Below are positions 61,413 to 64,000 of a stretch of DNA of 64,000 bases, one piece after another; the stretch's first letter is position 1, and each line of letters opens with the position of its first letter. The notes beneath the pieces are model-generated. The model saw nothing but the letters and a program-made list of their open reading frames with translations, was not told the origin of the DNA and made no database searches. The translations under genes were made by a program, and so were the position numbers. Location: assembly GCF_000514815.1 (NCBI RefSeq), contig NZ_AZWQ01000022.1, positions 87,678 through 151,677 on the forward strand, in the 5' to 3' direction. The stretch comes from Salinispora fenicalii (GTDB lineage: Bacteria > Actinomycetota > Actinomycetes > Mycobacteriales > Micromonosporaceae).

Positions 61413-63284
61413 GTGACGCCCCTAATCGAGGTGACTGTGACCCTGTACGGCGACAATAATCTGCCCGCCGACGACCGGCCCACCGTGCAGGTAGCCGCGG
61501 TGAGATGGCCGGTTGAGGAAGCGGAACCCGCCAATCGTCAATCGGGCAGAAAGTGGTTCTTTCCTGGCGGCAAGTGGTCTTTTCCGCCTCGCGGGGGGCG
61601 GGCCAACCGCGCCTGGCTGCTAATCGCCGCCGGGGTGACAACCTCGGTGCTCGCCTCCGCAGTCGGCATCGGTGCCTACGCGTACGCCGGTGACGTGCCC
61701 CGTGGCACGACGGTCCTCGGCACGGAACTCGGTGGTCAGAGCCAGGCGGCCGCGGTCGAGCAGCTGCGCGCGGCGGTGGAACGACAGGCCGCCGAACTGA
61801 ATGCACCCCTGCCGGTAGTCGTCGGCGAACGCACTGCGGACCTGGTGCCGGCCGAGGTGGGTCTCCAGGTTGACGTGGAGGCCACCGTGCGAGCCGCCAT
61901 GCAGGTGAAGGCGCACGCCTTTGAGCGCCTCGTCGGCTCCCGCGCGGTGCCACCGGTGGTGACGGTGGACGGGGAACAGCTCGACACGGCGCTCAAGGAG
62001 GTCTTGGGGGACCAGAGCCGCAAGATGACCATGCCCGGAATCACCTGGAGTGGCCTCACCCCGAAGGTAACCCACCCGAAGCCCAGCCTGGAGCTCAACC
62101 CGGAGCACTCCGCGCAAGCGGTTCGGGAGGGCTGGTTGAGCGGCGAGCCAGTCACCATTCCGCTGACCGAGACGCACCCGGTGACCACCGCCGAGGAGGT
62201 GGACCGGATGGTGACCGAGTTGGCGAAGCCGGCCGTGGCGGCCCCGGTGACCCTGACGACGGACGAGGGCTCGGTGAGCATTCCGCCGGCGGCGATCGCG
62301 AAGAGCCTGCTGTTCACCACCGACGAGGCTGGCGCGTTGTCGGCAAAAGTCGATGGCGAGCGGCTCCGCAGCGCACTCGACGACGACCTGGCCAAGGTCG
62401 AGGTGACCCCGAAGAACGCTCGGATGACGCTCACCGACGGCAAGCCAAAGATCATCGCTAGCCAGGACGGGAAGGAGCTGGACACCAGCAGCCTTGGGGA
62501 GGCCCTCTTCGCGGTCCTACCGCAGTCGGAGGGCCGCCAGGTGACCGGCACGCTCAAGACAAAGAAGCCAGAGCTCACCACCGAGAAGTTGGCCGGTCTG
62601 GGTATCAAGGAGAAGGTGTCGACCTTCACCACCCAGTTCTCCGGCGGGCTCTCCTCACCCCGCAGCCATAACATCATCACCGCCGCCAAGGAGGTTGACA
62701 ACACACTGGTGCTACCCGGCGAGACGTTCTCCTTGAACGGGCACACGGGCGACCGAAACTACGCACAGGGCTACCGGGACGCGGCGGTCATCCTCAATGG
62801 CAAGCTCGTACCGGGGGTCGGCGGCGGTGTCTCGCAGTTCACCACGACGTTGTTCAACGCCACCTACTACGCGGGGCTCGAGGATGTCGAGCATAAGCCC
62901 CACTCGTACTATTTCAGCCGCTATCCGGCGGTCATCGAGTCCACGATCTTCTACCCAAATCTCGACTTCAAGTTCCGCAACAACACCGAGTACGGGCTCC
63001 TCATCGATACGTCGTACACGTCGAGCAGTATCACCGTCTCGATCTGGAGCACGAAGGTCTGGGACAAGGTGAAGACGGAGTACGGCCCCCGTAGCAACAT
63101 CACCAAGCCCAAGACGGTCTACCTGGAGCCGGGGCCAGACTGCATCGCGGCCAGCGGCAGCAACGGGTTCAGCCAGAACGCCTACCGGGTGTTCTACAAG
63201 AACGGCAAGGAGGCGAAGCGGGAGAAGTTCAGCTGGCGCTACTCCGCGGAGCCGCGCTTCATCTGCGGCCCGAAGCCCTCCTGA
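61413..63284 (+). CDS. VanW-family membrane-anchored protein with peptidoglycan-binding-type domains
   Basis: A 623-residue protein with a cytoplasmic N-terminus, one membrane segment (about 66-90), and an extracytoplasmic part. Two domains of the putative peptidoglycan-binding PGB4 type come first (about 95-400). The VanW domain follows (about 420-560: TLVLPGETFSLNGHTGDRNY, YRDAAVILNGKLVPGVGGGV, SQFTTTLFNATYYAGL). The tail has a probable disulfide (Cys near 572 and near 619). VanW proteins accompany some vancomycin-resistance clusters, but their activity is unknown, and no van genes are here. GTG 61413 fits the promoter; GTG 61437 with GAGG five bases ahead is an alternative. Confidence 0.9.
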   Translation: MTPLIEVTVTLYGDNNLPADDRPTVQVAAVRWPVEEAEPANRQSGRKWFFPGGKWSFPPRGGRANRAWLLIAAGVTTSVLASAVGIGAYAYAGDVPRGTTVLGTELGGQSQAAAVEQLRAAVERQAAELNAPLPVVVGERTADLVPAEVGLQVDVEATVRAAMQVKAHAFERLVGSRAVPPVVTVDGEQLDTALKEVLGDQSRKMTMPGITWSGLTPKVTHPKPSLELNPEHSAQAVREGWLSGEPVTIPLTETHPVTTAEEVDRMVTELAKPAVAAPVTLTTDEGSVSIPPAAIAKSLLFTTDEAGALSAKVDGERLRSALDDDLAKVEVTPKNARMTLTDGKPKIIASQDGKELDTSSLGEALFAVLPQSEGRQVTGTLKTKKPELTTEKLAGLGIKEKVSTFTTQFSGGLSSPRSHNIITAAKEVDNTLVLPGETFSLNGHTGDRNYAQGYRDAAVILNGKLVPGVGGGVSQFTTTLFNATYYAGLEDVEHKPHSYYFSRYPAVIESTIFYPNLDFKFRNNTEYGLLIDTSYTSSSITVSIWSTKVWDKVKTEYGPRSNITKPKTVYLEPGPDCIAASGSNGFSQNAYRVFYKNGKEAKREKFSWRYSAEPRFICGPKPS

Positions 63285-63325
63285 ACCCCCGCACAAGGCC
63301 TCCTGAGCACCCACCTGAGCTGATC

Positions 63326-63356
63326 GGGCCCCGCCGGCGTAGTGCCCGCGGGGCCC
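63326..63356 (+). terminator. Terminator of the VanW-family gene
   Basis: GGGCCCCGC (63326-63334) pairs with GCGGGGCCC (63348-63356), followed by TCTCCTTTG. It begins 41 bases after the stop codon. Confidence 0.75.
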
Positions 63357-63768
63357 TCTCCTTTGTCGGCGGCGACCAGAGCGTGTCGCGCCGGCACACT
63401 GCAGCTGTGTTAACGCCCGCCGACTGTGTCAACGCCCGCCGCCCCTTCCGGCGGTGCCGACAAGCACGGTGAGGGCCAACGTGCCCTGCCAGTCGAGCCG
63501 CCTGTCGGCACCGGTAGCTGCAACGCTTCGCCCGAAGGCCAGACCACAAGGGCCCGGCCATCGATGCAGCGCACCGCAATGGCGATCTGGCTGAACCATA
63601 CGTGGCGCGACGGCGATCAGGCCGGGCCGGACGTGGTTCGGGCAAGTGCGCTTGTCGGCTCCGCCTGAAGGATGGGCGTGCTTCCCGCCTGAAGGATGGG
63701 ATGTTCCGGCACCACTACGGCCCGCCGTGCTGACCCGCCGCGCCGAGAAGAGGAGAGTCGGAAATGCG
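63357..63768. other. Noncoding spacer between VanW gene and rRNA operon
   Basis: No supported gene. Two short direct repeats are visible: CTGTGTTAACGCCCGCCG and CTGTGTCAACGCCCGCCG (about 63404-63441), and CCGCCTGAAGGATGGG twice (about 63660-63699). Their role is unknown. Confidence 0.6.
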
Positions 63769-63801
63769 TTGAGGGCCGACCCGGGTAGGGTCGGCCCTCA
63801 A
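63769..63801 (-). terminator. rRNA operon terminator
   Basis: TTGAGGGCCGACCC (63769-63782) and GGGTCGGCCCTCAA (63788-63801) form a perfect 14-bp stem ten bases beyond the 3' end of 5S rRNA on the minus strand. Confidence 0.85.
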
Positions 63802-63811
63802 CTGAAGTTTT

Positions 63812-63928
63812 GCCCGGCGGTGTCCTACTCTCCCACACCCTCCCGAGTGCAGTACCATCGGCGCTGGAGGGCTTAGCTTCCGGGTTCGGAATGTAACCGG
63901 GCGTTTCCCCTCCGCCATGACCGCCGTA
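63812..63928 (-). rRNA. rrf: 5S ribosomal RNA
   Basis: Read on the minus strand, the 117-base sequence shows CGGCGGTCATGGCGGAGGGG at the 5' end, the conserved loop A-B region with CCCGGTTACATTCCGAACCC, GGAAGCTAAGCCCTCCAGCG, GATGGTACTGCACTCGGGAG and GTGGGAGAGTAGGACACCGC. The termini CGGCGGT/ACCGCCG pair as helix I. End coordinates may be off by one or two bases. Confidence 0.95.
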
Positions 63929-64000
63929 ACACATATCGACATATCAAACACACCTAACATCACAGGCAATGTTTGTTTGTCAAGAGATACACAGTGGACG
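63929..64000 (-). other. 23S-5S spacer of the rRNA operon (operon continues off the right edge)
   Basis: AT-richer sequence directly upstream of 5S on the minus strand, with no gene. By position it is the 23S-5S internal spacer; the 23S 3' end is not reached within the window. Confidence 0.7.

Noticed and set aside
61413..63284. Vancomycin-resistance cluster
   Set aside because: Only a VanW-family gene is present, with no vanHAX or vanRS; such genes are common in actinobacterial genomes outside resistance clusters.

Overview
The window is high-GC actinobacterial DNA. The gene set and its order (ask-asd, a leuA with an attenuation-type leader, dnaX-ebfC-recR with SRP RNA and tRNA-Ser beside them, an AftD-type arabinosyltransferase locus, a 5S gene closing an rRNA operon) suggest a Micromonosporaceae organism, Micromonospora or Salinispora-like. 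That placement is inference from gene content and was not tested by any search.

Layout. 1-10 kb is core metabolism: a secreted 5'-nucleotidase (cut by the left edge), a GAF-GGDEF diguanylate cyclase, the ask-asd operon, a nitroreductase, leuA behind a short Leu-rich leader peptide, and a DHA2 drug exporter. 10-17 kb holds a secreted HNH nuclease lipoprotein coupled to an unknown gene, then a complete peptide ABC transporter operon on the minus strand (oppA, hairpin, oppB-oppC-oppD-oppF). 17-21.6 kb is a DNA replication and repair block on the minus strand (dnaX, ebfC, recR), with SRP RNA and tRNA-Ser(GGA).

From the tRNA at 21.5 kb to about 36 kb the sequence looks accessory. It has a truncated GntR-type regulator, a very large secreted subtilisin-like protease of mosaic domain structure in lower-GC DNA, remains of IS5- and IS110-type transposases and of an RCC1-repeat gene, and three paralogous secreted beta-helix proteins. 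Two of the three share a conserved leader with a hairpin. An ECF sigma factor with a C-terminal extension, a DoxX-like membrane protein and a methyltransferase sit between the second and third beta-helix genes. From 36 to 39.7 kb come an MFS exporter, small unknown genes and an O-methyltransferase, ending at tRNA-Ser(CGA).

The rest is mostly core. 39.7-47 kb has deoD, tadA with its actinobacterial partner gene, an M23 peptidase lipoprotein, a PHP phosphoesterase, an EamA exporter and a DUF885 metallopeptidase. 47-60.4 kb is a cell-envelope glycan locus (DUF3068 protein, acyltransferase, GT4 glycosyltransferase, DUF2613 peptide, two polytopic membrane proteins, a 1435-aa AftD-type arabinofuranosyltransferase and a flippase-like protein). 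Its content resembles the Mycobacterium tuberculosis Rv0225-Rv0236 region. The window ends with nudC, a VanW-family protein and the minus-strand 5S rRNA, whose operon continues past the right edge.
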